The notes under the pieces are model-generated. The model did not search any database, was not told where the DNA came from, and saw only the letters and a list, made by a program, of their open reading frames with translations. A program made the position numbers and the translations under genes. A stretch of DNA of 64,000 nt from an uncultured Muribaculaceae bacterium (GTDB lineage: Bacteria; Bacteroidota; Bacteroidia; Bacteroidales; Muribaculaceae): the NCBI GenBank assembly GCA_910577355.1, contig CAJTMY010000005.1, positions 34,758 through 98,757 on the forward strand, in the 5' to 3' direction. Below are positions 47,218 through 55,655 of the stretch, piece after piece (the stretch's first letter is position 1; each line of letters starts with the position of its first letter).

Positions 47218-49050
47218 ATGAAAACATCAATTATAACAGGCATATTGGCCGTGGCTGCCATCGGCACGCTCACCGGCTGCAACGATTTCCTCGACCGCAA
47301 CCGATTTCCCGAGGATACAATAGTCGACTCGCCCCAGGCCTGGGAGAGCGAGCCCCTCGTAAAGGCCGAATGCGAGGCCTTCTACAACGAATATACCGGC
47401 TACGGCAACGGCGCCTCGTGGGTCAACAACTTCGTGTACCGCTCCATCAGCGACGACCAGTGCGCCAAGATGCAGTCGGGCTCGGGTATAATCTTCGCCA
47501 CATGGGAGTATCAGTACGCCCCCACTTCCAACAGCATCTGGGATGCTGCCTATCAGGTGATACGCCGCTGCAACACAGTCATCACCAATGTGATGAAAAA
47601 CACTATGGAGACTCCGGTGAAAGCTAACTATGTGGGCATAGCGCGTATGAACCGCGCCTACCAGTACTGGAGCCTCGTGCGCAGCTTCGGCGATGTGTGC
47701 TGGGTCAACAATGTGCTGGCTCTCGACTCGGCAGGTCTGTACGGCCCGCGCGTCGACCGCAACATAGTGATGGATTCGGTGCTCGCCGATCTCGACTTCG
47801 CCGTGGCCAATATCGCGCAGAAGAGCAACAAGATAGAATTCTCGCGCGACATGGCCAACGCCATGAAGTCGCAGATATGTCTATTCGAGGCCGCATACGC
47901 CCGCTATCACGACAACGACGAAGCCCGTGCACGCAAGTACTACGGAGAGGTGGTGAAGGCATGCGACGCCGTGAAGGACTCATACACGCTCGCTCCCACA
48001 TATCGCCAGAACTACAACTCGATGCGCGGCGTACAGGGCGCCCTCAACCTTCAGGACAACCCCGAGATGATATTCTGCAAGACATATATACAGGGTATAC
48101 TCGGCCACTCGATGATAAAATATCTCAGCTCCAAGACTCCCGTGTGCGGCATGACCAAGGATGCATTCGATGCATATCTGTTCAAGGACGGCAAGCCTCT
48201 CGCCCTCACATCCGAGAACACCGGCGATGCCGGCAAGTGGATCAAGACCGGCGAGGAAACCGATATCAACGGCAACGTGACCGAGATAGGGTATGTCGAC
48301 ATATCCGATGTGCTGGCCGTGCGCGACGGGCGTCTGGCTCAGACAATCGACCCTGCTCTCGGATTCACCGGCGTCACCAATACTCGCGTGGGCACGACAG
48401 GCAAGCCTATCTCCGATCCCATTGCCTCCAATACCGGCTACACGATAATGAAGTATGTCAACCCCGTGATGACCTATGACCAGTGCACCAACGACGGCTC
48501 CAACGCCGTGTGCGCCCCGATATACTGGCTGTCGAACGTATATCTCGATTACCTCGAAGCCCGGGCCGAACTCGGCGAGCTCACCGACGACGACATCACC
48601 AAGTGCATGAAGCCCCTGTGGGACCGTGCCGGCATCGACACCTCGGCACTGAGCAAGTCGTATCTCGATAACATGAACGACCCCGCCAACAATATGGGAG
48701 TCTCGAGTCTGCTGTGGGAGATACGTCGCTGCCGCCGCTGCGAACTGATGTTCGACAACTACACCCGCTACTGGGATCTCGTGCGCTGGCACAAGCTCGA
48801 CCTGCTCGATACCGTTGAGCATCCCGAGATAGCGCTCGGCGCCAATCTTTCCAACGTGCCTGCCGCCAATACATCGGGAGTTGTGCTCACCGGCGGATAT
48901 ATCGACGGAGCGAAGAACGCAGCCGGCACATCGGTGCGCCGCTTCGAGGAGCGCCAGTACCTGTCGCCGCTCGGCACCGCCCTGATCACCCTTTACCGCG
49001 ACAAAGGCATCAACGACTTCCACCAGAATCCCGGCTGGGAAGGCAACTGA
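47218..49050 (+). CDS. SusD/RagB-family outer-membrane lipoprotein
   Basis: A 610-residue surface lipoprotein, partner of the SusC receptor 11 bp upstream. Signal with lipobox: ILAVAAIGTLTGCNDFLDRN, Cys near residue 21. The SusD helical TPR-like body follows: VIRRCNTVITNVMKNTMETP, RMNRAYQYWSLVRSFGDVCW and the C-terminal IRRCRRCELMFDNYTRYWDL plus VRWHKLDLL region. It caps the SusC channel and binds the ligand. Length is near the upper end of the family. An intrinsic terminator closes the operon 24 bases after the stop. Confidence 0.95.
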   Translation: MKTSIITGILAVAAIGTLTGCNDFLDRNRFPEDTIVDSPQAWESEPLVKAECEAFYNEYTGYGNGASWVNNFVYRSISDDQCAKMQSGSGIIFATWEYQYAPTSNSIWDAAYQVIRRCNTVITNVMKNTMETPVKANYVGIARMNRAYQYWSLVRSFGDVCWVNNVLALDSAGLYGPRVDRNIVMDSVLADLDFAVANIAQKSNKIEFSRDMANAMKSQICLFEAAYARYHDNDEARARKYYGEVVKACDAVKDSYTLAPTYRQNYNSMRGVQGALNLQDNPEMIFCKTYIQGILGHSMIKYLSSKTPVCGMTKDAFDAYLFKDGKPLALTSENTGDAGKWIKTGEETDINGNVTEIGYVDISDVLAVRDGRLAQTIDPALGFTGVTNTRVGTTGKPISDPIASNTGYTIMKYVNPVMTYDQCTNDGSNAVCAPIYWLSNVYLDYLEARAELGELTDDDITKCMKPLWDRAGIDTSALSKSYLDNMNDPANNMGVSSLLWEIRRCRRCELMFDNYTRYWDLVRWHKLDLLDTVEHPEIALGANLSNVPAANTSGVVLTGGYIDGAKNAAGTSVRRFEERQYLSPLGTALITLYRDKGINDFHQNPGWEGN

Positions 49051-49074
49051 GCCTGATAATAAGTTACGTAAAAT

Positions 49075-49106
49075 GTCCCGCAGCTACCTGTGCGGGACGT
49101 TTTTTT
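49075..49106 (+). terminator. Intrinsic terminator after susD
   Basis: GTCCCGCA (49075-49082) pairs perfectly with TGCGGGAC (49091-49098) across an 8-base loop, followed by G and seven T (49100-49106). Confidence 0.93.
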
Positions 49107-49111
49107 GGTGT

Positions 49112-49119
49112 TATATTTG
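49112..49119 (+). promoter_or_regulatory. -7 box for manA
   Basis: TATATTTG lies directly behind the susD terminator and about 40 bases before manA. No good -33 TTTG is seen because the spot falls within the terminator stem. Confidence 0.5.
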
Positions 49120-49158
49120 CATGTGTGGGGATTTCTTCCGAAATTTGCCAACCGAATT

Positions 49159-50124
49159 ATGAGCATGAAACCTTATCCGTTAAAATTCGCGCCTGTATTC
49201 AAGCCTACCATATGGGGGGGCGACAGGATTGCCCGCTTCAAGGGGATGGAGTTGTCGCGTGCCGATATAGGCGAGAGTTGGGAAATATCGGCCATGGAGG
49301 GCAGCGAGAGCGTGCTCGGCAACGGCTGTTATGCCGGTGCCACGCTGCCGGAGCTTGCCGGGCGGTTCGGAGCGGAGCTTATCGGCACTAAGGTGAGCGC
49401 GAGATTCGGCAACAGGTTTCCGCTCCTTATAAAATTCCTTGACGCCAATCAGGATCTGTCGTTGCAGGTGCATCCCAACGAGCAGCTTGCGCGCCGGCGC
49501 CACAATGCATCGGGCAAGAGCGAGATGTGGTATGTGGTGGATTGCCGACCCGGCACGCGCATATATGCGGGATTCTCTCGGTCGCTGACGCCGAAGCGTT
49601 TCCGCCGTCTTGTCGATGAGAACAATCTGCTGCCTTCGCTGGGCTGCTATGATTCGTGCCCGGGCGATGTGTATTATCTTGCGGCGGGTACCATACACGG
49701 CATAGGTGCGGGCAATTTTCTGGTTGAAATTCAGGAGTCGAGCGACATCACTTACCGTGTGAGCGACTACGGGCGCAAGGGAGCCGACGGCAAGCCGCGC
49801 GAGCTGCATGTCGACCAGGCTATCGAGGCGCTTGACTTTTGGCCCAACCCGGGGATACGGCATACGCCGCGGCCCGATACGGATGCTGAGCTGGTATGCT
49901 GCCCTTATTTCAACGTGTGCCGTCTGATGGTGGACGGCAGCCGCGAAATGGATATGTCGGGCGAGAGCTTCATGGCGCTTGTGTGCATAGCGGGCAGCGG
50001 GAGCGTGGATACTCCGGGCTGCGATGCGGTGGCTATCTCGCAGGGCGAGACGGTGCTTGTGCCGGCGTCGCTGCCGAGGTTCACCCTCACGGGCAGGATG
50101 ACGTTGCTTACGGCGACATTGTAA
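49159..50124 (+). CDS. manA: Mannose-6-phosphate isomerase, class I-like
   Basis: It interconverts mannose 6-phosphate and fructose 6-phosphate, linking mannose use and GDP-mannose synthesis to glycolysis. The 321-residue cupin enzyme has the start KPYPLKFAPVFKPTIWGGDR, zinc-site motif LQVHPNEQLARR, GKSEMWYVVDCRPGTRIYAG and YYLAAGTIHGIGAGNFLVEI followed by QESSDITYRVSDYGR. The frame is open from 49090, but the ATG at 49159 (or 49165) lies just before the conserved start. Single gene with its own likely promoter. Confidence 0.92.
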   Translation: MSMKPYPLKFAPVFKPTIWGGDRIARFKGMELSRADIGESWEISAMEGSESVLGNGCYAGATLPELAGRFGAELIGTKVSARFGNRFPLLIKFLDANQDLSLQVHPNEQLARRRHNASGKSEMWYVVDCRPGTRIYAGFSRSLTPKRFRRLVDENNLLPSLGCYDSCPGDVYYLAAGTIHGIGAGNFLVEIQESSDITYRVSDYGRKGADGKPRELHVDQAIEALDFWPNPGIRHTPRPDTDAELVCCPYFNVCRLMVDGSREMDMSGESFMALVCIAGSGSVDTPGCDAVAISQGETVLVPASLPRFTLTGRMTLLTATL

Positions 50125-50281
50125 TTCACGTTTCGCATCGTTGATTGAATCGACGGCCTACGGGCGCCCCATGCATTATAATACGTCTGTCCGCGTATAC
50201 CTCCGCCTATGGCTTCGGTGGACGCGGCTACGAGTAAATCGGCGGGCTATGCACGCATTTTGCATTTATATATTTATAAAT
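50125..50281. other. Intergenic region after manA
   Basis: No ORF. CCGCGT (50191-50196) and ACGCGG (50222-50227) could pair around a Pro-codon-like CG-rich stretch, giving a loose hairpin downstream of manA. The AT-rich end TTTATATATTTATAAAT (about 50265-50281) precedes the 31-base palindrome. Confidence 0.3.
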
Positions 50282-50312
50282 GACTGGAGCGGATCATTGA
50301 TCCGCTCCAGTC
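50282..50312. terminator. 31-base perfect palindrome between convergent genes
   Basis: GACTGGAGCGGATCA (50282-50296), one T, then TGATCCGCTCCAGTC (50298-50312): a 15-bp perfect inverted repeat. On the minus strand it follows the gene ending at 50332 and is followed by an A/T-rich run (ATTTATAAATATATAAA), so a terminator is the simplest reading; on the plus strand GGGTTTTTA follows further on. Confidence 0.7.
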
Positions 50313-50331
50313 GGTTGTGTGATGTGGGTTT

Positions 50332-51894
50332 TTATTTCACGAATATCTTGCGGGCGGTGGTACCGCGGCGTTCGATTATCACTGTGCCGCGTACGGGGCT
50401 GTCGAGGCGGATGCCTTGCAGTGTGAAGTACTCGGCGGGGGCATTGTCGGCCTTGATGTCGTCGATGCCCTGTGTGTCTGGTATGGCGATGCGGAATTTG
50501 CCGCTTAGGTTGGTATTCACGAAGCCTTCGGCGGGAAGGTCGTCCTGGAACAGAGTCCAGTTGGCGCAACCGAGCGTGAGGCCTTCATCGGGGAATGTGA
50601 TGGCTCCGTCGACGTATTTGCCGAGATACGAGCTTACGGTTGTCTCGCTTTTGCCAGCTTCGCGAAGCATATCGGCGGTGCCCATCACGAATACGGGGGC
50701 GACGAGATTCTTCTCGACATGTGCGGGTGTGAGCTTTACGTCGGCCGGGTCGCTTGTGTCGAATGTGAGGTAGTGGTTGAACTCGCTGTCGTAGTCGGCC
50801 TCGGAAGTGTTGGCGGGATATGTGGCGCCGTGTGCGTTGACGAGGCGATAGATAGCCTTGTTCTGCTTGTTCTGCTGCAGCTCTGCCTGATAGTCGACGG
50901 GCAGCTCGTCGTTGATTATCTCGAGGATGTCGGTGGTGATATCGGTAAGGCCGAGCGATGTCCATTCGTCGGCTCGGTCGGGCGAGTAGGTGAAGGAGAA
51001 GTGTGTTTCTTCGAGAGCCATGCCCGATTCTGTGCCGTAAGTGATGGCCACGAGGGTGTTGAGGCCGTCGGCGAGTGCGGGCAATTCTACCGCGCCTGCC
51101 GTGGTCTGCTTTGTGTATTCGCACTTGCGGTCGATGAGTTTCTGAAGCTTGGCCGATGTGTAGTGGCCGGGGAATACGGCGTATTCCATATATGAAGTCT
51201 CGTCGGGGAAGGTGGCTGTGACGGTGGCGGGCTTGGCTTCGTTGGAGAAGAGCGAGTATTGGAACTTGGGAACGTAGTCGGTGGCTCCGTTTACCTGAAA
51301 CTGGAGGTCGCCTATCGCTGTGACATCATCGTCTTCCTCGCTGAAGAAGTAGCCGGCATAGATATAGAAGCGCTTGAGTTCGGGGATGAAGTAGTTGTAA
51401 GCGGCGTAGGTATCGATTACCTCCTGTCCGTATTCGGGAGCTATGATCTCGTAGCAGGAGGCGAAGTCGGCGACGAGTATCTCCTGACCGAACACGTCGA
51501 TCTTGGTGTTCTGCGGCAGCATTTTGAGTGTGCCTTTGGCTGTGTTGACATCGACCACGATGTCTGCGCCGTTGAATACGCCGTTGAATCGGTATTGCTG
51601 TATGGTGACGTCGTCGGTGCTGTAACGCACATCGACTGTCTTGTCGGGGAAGTCGCCTTGCCATTCATCGAGGCCGGTGAAGAGTGCGAACATATCGTCC
51701 ATGGTGAGTGTGCCTGTACCGAAGCTTTGCCATTCGGTCCAGGTTGTTTCAGTCTCGGTATCGGCGGCTTTGGCGGCGGCATGTGCCAAGGGCTTGCGGT
51801 CGCATGCAGGAAGTGTGGAGAGCAGTGTGGGGGTGGAGGCGAACGCACTTGCGGTCATCGCCGTGCACAGCAACAGGGAGTAAAGTCTTTTCAT
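50332..51894 (-). CDS. Secreted protein of unknown function
   Basis: A 520-residue protein with a signal peptide (MKRLYSLLLCTAMTASAFAS). The body is beta-rich with repeating stretches around an enzyme-free-looking design: WTEWQSFGTGTLTMDDMFAL, FNGADIVVDVNTAKGTLKML, YEIIAPEYGQEVIDTYAAYN, and many Asp/Glu. The last 40 residues (IDDIKADNAPAEYFTLQGIR and GTVIIERRG) look like a type IX-type C-terminal segment. No catalytic motif is evident and I do not recognise the family; similar secreted proteins seem common in gut Bacteroidales. It has a consensus promoter and stands alone. Confidence 0.75.
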   Translation of the reverse strand: MKRLYSLLLCTAMTASAFASTPTLLSTLPACDRKPLAHAAAKAADTETETTWTEWQSFGTGTLTMDDMFALFTGLDEWQGDFPDKTVDVRYSTDDVTIQQYRFNGVFNGADIVVDVNTAKGTLKMLPQNTKIDVFGQEILVADFASCYEIIAPEYGQEVIDTYAAYNYFIPELKRFYIYAGYFFSEEDDDVTAIGDLQFQVNGATDYVPKFQYSLFSNEAKPATVTATFPDETSYMEYAVFPGHYTSAKLQKLIDRKCEYTKQTTAGAVELPALADGLNTLVAITYGTESGMALEETHFSFTYSPDRADEWTSLGLTDITTDILEIINDELPVDYQAELQQNKQNKAIYRLVNAHGATYPANTSEADYDSEFNHYLTFDTSDPADVKLTPAHVEKNLVAPVFVMGTADMLREAGKSETTVSSYLGKYVDGAITFPDEGLTLGCANWTLFQDDLPAEGFVNTNLSGKFRIAIPDTQGIDDIKADNAPAEYFTLQGIRLDSPVRGTVIIERRGTTARKIFVK

Positions 51895-51930
51895 AAGCAG
51901 TGAAATTAAGAAATTCTAATTGTGTGATTG

Positions 51931-51961
51931 CAAAAGTATATAATTTCACCGATATAGCAAA
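51931..51961 (-). promoter_or_regulatory. Promoter of the 520-residue secreted protein
   Basis: Minus strand: TTTG (51958-51961), 19 bases, TACTTTTG (51931-51938): both boxes match consensus exactly. It ends 37 bases before the ATG at 51894. Confidence 0.85.
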
Positions 51962-51997
51962 CAAAAATATGATAAAAGTGGTGTGATGCTGGTTTTT

Positions 51998-52843
51998 TTA
52001 TCGATTGAACCAAGATCTGTATCTATTGAGTCGTGCACGTAGAGGCGTTGTATCGATGGCGGTGCCGTACACTGTGGCGGCATTGTTGTCGTATTCTGAT
52101 ATGGCGGCCATAGTCTCTTCGTATTGGTTGTTGAACTCGTCGTAGCTCATCGCGGCATATGCCGCGAGGGCGTCTGTACGGTTTGATAGCTCGAGATAGT
52201 GCTGTCGGCCAAGCAGCGCTCCATATTCGTCTATGGCTTCTATAAGGCTTGTGTTGTTCTTGAGATAGCGGTTGGAGAGATAGCTGCGCACCTTTATCAT
52301 CCCGGCACGCGAGTTGTCGAGCGATATAAAAGTGGGAGATGTGCACATGTTGCGTGCCTCACGGCTGAGTTTCAGTATGTCGGTGATCTCGTTGAGCGAA
52401 CGGGAGGATTCAGGGTCGTTGTCTATGACGGGAGCTCCGCTCGAATACAGGCGTTGGTTGAACAGGCGGTAGATGCGGTTTTCCATCTCGTCCATGTCGC
52501 TGTCGTTCCACTCCATCATCAGGCGGCGGTAGCAGTCCTGAGCCAGGCGCGGAGCGTATATGGCTGCTGCATCGCTGCGTGTGCGGTCGTATTCGCTGCC
52601 TGTGAGCTTGCCTTCGGTGTGAAATCGTTCTATGCGGTCGTATACGGGGCGGTAGCCTGATTCGTAAGAATGCTGGCGGCTCTCCGAATATTCGGAGATT
52701 GCCTCGTCGATCAGAGCCGCATATCCGTTGTCGACTGTGACGCGTGCCGGAGGATCGAGCATAGTCTTCACAAAGTACAGCACCGCTCCTGTCGCTACGA
52801 GGACGGCGAGAATTATCACGAGTATCTTTCCGAAGGTGTTCAT
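51998..52843 (-). CDS. Membrane-anchored protein of the GTPase operon, unknown function
   Basis: A 281-residue protein with one N-terminal membrane helix (about 7-27, ILVIILAVLVATGAVLYFV) and then an all-helical region, probably outside the membrane: YAALIDEAISEYSESRQHSY, RLAQDCYRRLMMEWNDSDMD, VRSYLSNRYLKNNTSLIEAI, AYAAMSYDEFNNQYEETMAA. No catalytic motif is seen. Its start overlaps the gene before it by 4 bp. It is the last gene of the operon. Family not recognised. Confidence 0.7.
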   Translation of the reverse strand: MNTFGKILVIILAVLVATGAVLYFVKTMLDPPARVTVDNGYAALIDEAISEYSESRQHSYESGYRPVYDRIERFHTEGKLTGSEYDRTRSDAAAIYAPRLAQDCYRRLMMEWNDSDMDEMENRIYRLFNQRLYSSGAPVIDNDPESSRSLNEITDILKLSREARNMCTSPTFISLDNSRAGMIKVRSYLSNRYLKNNTSLIEAIDEYGALLGRQHYLELSNRTDALAAYAAMSYDEFNNQYEETMAAISEYDNNAATVYGTAIDTTPLRARLNRYRSWFNR

Positions 52844-54042
52844 TGCTTGTGCTTTTTCGCGGTGGCACGCAGCAGGCTGCCATATGTTTCGGGTGTGATA
52901 GCCGTATCGCCGGAGATGTTAAGAGGTATTCCGTAGAGCACGTTGGGCGTGAATGCTTTCAGGGTGTCGGCTATGGCTTTCAATGCGTCGGAGCCGTCGA
53001 GCCGTATGGCGTATCCGGCCACATCATCATATCGGCATTCGTTGAGGGCGTCCCACAGGCCGGCGATAGGGGGCATGGAATCCATGTCGGCTTTGTTCCA
53101 TACTTTGCAGGTGTCGAGGTAGGTTACAGCCTCGGCTATCTGTAATGCTGTGAATCCGGCCGAGGAAGTCACGGTATCGGTCGGTATTGTGTCGGAGGGT
53201 GCGCCGCCGGCCGGTGTTTCTGTGATAGGGACGGCTTCTATCGGAGGCCATGCCGCATGCAGCCTGAAATTGTGGGAGTCGCAGTATCCGATGATGTAGG
53301 CTGCGAGCAATCCGAGTATGAATCCACCCAAGGCTCCTAAGGCATAAGGCTGCCATTGGCGGCACAGTCTGTGGCCGGCGGGATGCGGCGGAACGGGTGG
53401 CACGAGTTGCGGCTTGGGGACGGTGATTTCGGATGATATGTCCTCGTCATCGGCGGCATCTATGTCGTCGAGGGGATATTCGGTGAGGTCGACGGCCCCT
53501 GCCACTGTCTGCCCTTCGTGTGCGAGTATCACGCCGCAGTATTCGGCATAATATGGACGACGGCGGAATGTGCCGGCAAGTTCCTCGAGTTCGTCGACGC
53601 CGATGCGACGCCATGCAAGCGAACCCTCCGGGTCGGATGAGAATGCTGCGGTATGCATGGCGGCAGGTGCGTAACACTCGGCAAATTCTTCGGATAGTTC
53701 GGCTTCGTCGGGCAGGCGACCGGCATTTATGAGTTGTCCGAGGCGGTCGATGATTACGGCGACTTCTTCGCCGCGGATGTCTATTCTGTCGGGAATGTAC
53801 AGCCATGCGGCCACGTTGTCGCCGAGGCGTCCGCTTATAGTGCGGGCAACTGCGATATATGTGCCGGAGGCCGAGAATGTCATATATATGAGTGGATGCG
53901 ATTGGTTGTCGCAAGGAGGTGTGACTCGTCCGAGTATGTGCCGTAAATCGGTTATATGCCGTGTCCAGTCGCCGGGGTTTGCTACTATCGGATGCCCCAT
54001 GCCGTTACTGGTCACTGTGATGGCTATGCCTGTCTTATTCAT
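52840..54042 (-). CDS. GTPase-partner protein with one membrane helix, unknown function
   Basis: A 400-residue protein. The N-terminal 200 residues look like a folded cytoplasmic domain (IYMTFSASGTYIAVARTISG, NVAAWLYIPDRIDIRGEEVA, VIIDRLGQLINAGRLPDEAE). The stretch with GR and the IP-type strand recalls the GTPase-associated GAP1-type N-terminal domains, but I am not sure of it. Then an acidic linker, a proline-rich stretch, a membrane helix (about 232-252, YALGALGGFILGLLAAYIIG) and a helical C-terminal domain, probably outside. The start overlaps the GTPase gene by 4 bp, so a physical partnership is likely (inference). Confidence 0.72.
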   Translation of the reverse strand: MNKTGIAITVTSNGMGHPIVANPGDWTRHITDLRHILGRVTPPCDNQSHPLIYMTFSASGTYIAVARTISGRLGDNVAAWLYIPDRIDIRGEEVAVIIDRLGQLINAGRLPDEAELSEEFAECYAPAAMHTAAFSSDPEGSLAWRRIGVDELEELAGTFRRRPYYAEYCGVILAHEGQTVAGAVDLTEYPLDDIDAADDEDISSEITVPKPQLVPPVPPHPAGHRLCRQWQPYALGALGGFILGLLAAYIIGYCDSHNFRLHAAWPPIEAVPITETPAGGAPSDTIPTDTVTSSAGFTALQIAEAVTYLDTCKVWNKADMDSMPPIAGLWDALNECRYDDVAGYAIRLDGSDALKAIADTLKAFTPNVLYGIPLNISGDTAITPETYGSLLRATAKKHKQ

Positions 54043-55655
54043 TTCGAAAGGATGTTGTTGAGTTTGGCTAATTTGCCGCTTTTAAACGATTTTGACCGTC
54101 TGAGCAGTTCATTTATGACCAGTTCGGCGGCCGAGCCGCGGAAGAGACAGAAGTCCTGGAAACACACCTCGCCCATTGTGAATGGTATTCGTTCCACCAC
54201 ACCGCCGTTGATCTCGTTTTCCTTGCATATGCGTGTGAGGCCGTTGTAGAATCCCGAATAGTGCCGGTCGGTGTACCGGCGCAGTGTCTCGATGAGTTCG
54301 GAGCCTGTCGCTTGTGCACGGTCTACTTTTGTGAACATAAGGTATATGGCGTCGGTATCGCGGGTAAAGATTCCTGTGCTTTCGATGTATCTCAGGGCAC
54401 CGTCGAGGAGTGTGGATTGGCTCAGACCTCCGTAGAGCCGGTTTTCACCGCCGTATTCGAGGACGAAGATGTGTATCTTGCGGTTTTTTGAACGGTTGGC
54501 TACGAGAAGGTCGGTGATGGTGGCGAGTGCCTGCTCCTGCATGGCGCTAAGTGGTTGCCGGGCGTCGCTGCGCGACATACATTCCACCAGTTCGCCTGCG
54601 AGGTCGATACATGTTATGGGATGCAGCCGGTCTTTCCTGTCGATCAGATCGAAGCTCATGGTGTAGGTGGCGGTAGTGGCTGTGCCTTCGGGCAGCAACC
54701 CCACGCGTTCCTCGTCGCGGAACATCTCCGACAAGTGCTGCATGTATCCGTAGCCCTGGCAGTTGTTGTCCTTTATCATTCCTTTGGCCACTCGGCCGGT
54801 GTTCGCGATGCTGAGTGTCGCTCCGAGTGCGCATGTCTTGCCTGATGCAGGTATGCCCCAGAAATATACTTCGGTCGACACTTTGTCGATTTTCGGAGCC
54901 GACGGTGGCGCCGGTAGGGCGGCACGGCGGCTGTCGGCGGCCAGAAACTGCACAAAACGGCTGTCGATGCCAAGGTTGAGAAGATCCTGATAACCTATCT
55001 GACGATGCTTTTCGATGAGCAGGTAAAGTGCCCGGGCCGACAGAAAGTTCTTGTCGTTGCCGATAAGGCCGAGCAGGTCGGCGCGCGATATCAGTCCGCG
55101 GGTTAGGCGTGCGGTGATCATGGCGGCGACGGCCTCGGCCTTGTCGGTCACATGTCCGTCCTGTGAGATCTCGTTTACTTTTTCTACGAGTTTGTCGGAG
55201 CCGGAGTTCAGCAGGCGATCTTTGGCGATGGATTCGAGCAGTGCCGTAGCATCGGCTGCGCGGGCCGAACCGGGGTAATCGGCGAGATATTTCCTTATTT
55301 CCGTCTCGTTGTCGCGATCGACGGCCTGCCATGCGCTGTCGGCGATCTGCCGGGCCTCGTCATCGGCGATCTGCTCAAGCAGCTGCCGGGCCTCGTCGGC
55401 GTGTGCGCCGTCGGGATATATCATAAGGAATGATTCGAGAGCCGGGCGGGTAAATTCGAGGCATGCGTTCTGCCACACGCTTTCGCGGCTGTCGGCGAGG
55501 GCGCGTCGCACGGCTGTACGCATGCCGCCGGTGAAGCATTCGCCGCCCAGATTGCACAGTTCGGCATATGTGATACTGCCATCGAGTACGAAGGCGGCTA
55601 ACTCGGCGGGAGTGCGGCTTTCGATATTGTTGATTATTGCTTGCTTGTCGGTCAT
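54039..55655 (-). CDS. P-loop GTPase of unusual type with helical repeats
   Basis: A 538-residue protein. Residues 1-240 are helical and hold a repeated motif (GSITYAELCNLGG, GLISRADLLGLIGN, IGYQDLLNLGID) and two TPR-like units (ALESFLMIYPDGAHADEARQ, EIRKYLADYPGSARAADAT). From 260 comes a GTPase fold: P-loop FWGIPASGKT (267-274), switch/Walker B CIDLAGE (351-355) and the guanine motif MFTKVD (442-445). The DxAGE variant of Walker B is a feature of the double-GTPase / GTPase-conflict families; membership is plausible but unproved. The frame extends to 56087, but the ATG at 55655 overlaps the upstream stop by 4 bp and fits best. Central gene of the operon. Confidence 0.82.
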   Translation of the reverse strand: MTDKQAIINNIESRTPAELAAFVLDGSITYAELCNLGGECFTGGMRTAVRRALADSRESVWQNACLEFTRPALESFLMIYPDGAHADEARQLLEQIADDEARQIADSAWQAVDRDNETEIRKYLADYPGSARAADATALLESIAKDRLLNSGSDKLVEKVNEISQDGHVTDKAEAVAAMITARLTRGLISRADLLGLIGNDKNFLSARALYLLIEKHRQIGYQDLLNLGIDSRFVQFLAADSRRAALPAPPSAPKIDKVSTEVYFWGIPASGKTCALGATLSIANTGRVAKGMIKDNNCQGYGYMQHLSEMFRDEERVGLLPEGTATTATYTMSFDLIDRKDRLHPITCIDLAGELVECMSRSDARQPLSAMQEQALATITDLLVANRSKNRKIHIFVLEYGGENRLYGGLSQSTLLDGALRYIESTGIFTRDTDAIYLMFTKVDRAQATGSELIETLRRYTDRHYSGFYNGLTRICKENEINGGVVERIPFTMGEVCFQDFCLFRGSAAELVINELLRRSKSFKSGKLAKLNNILSK

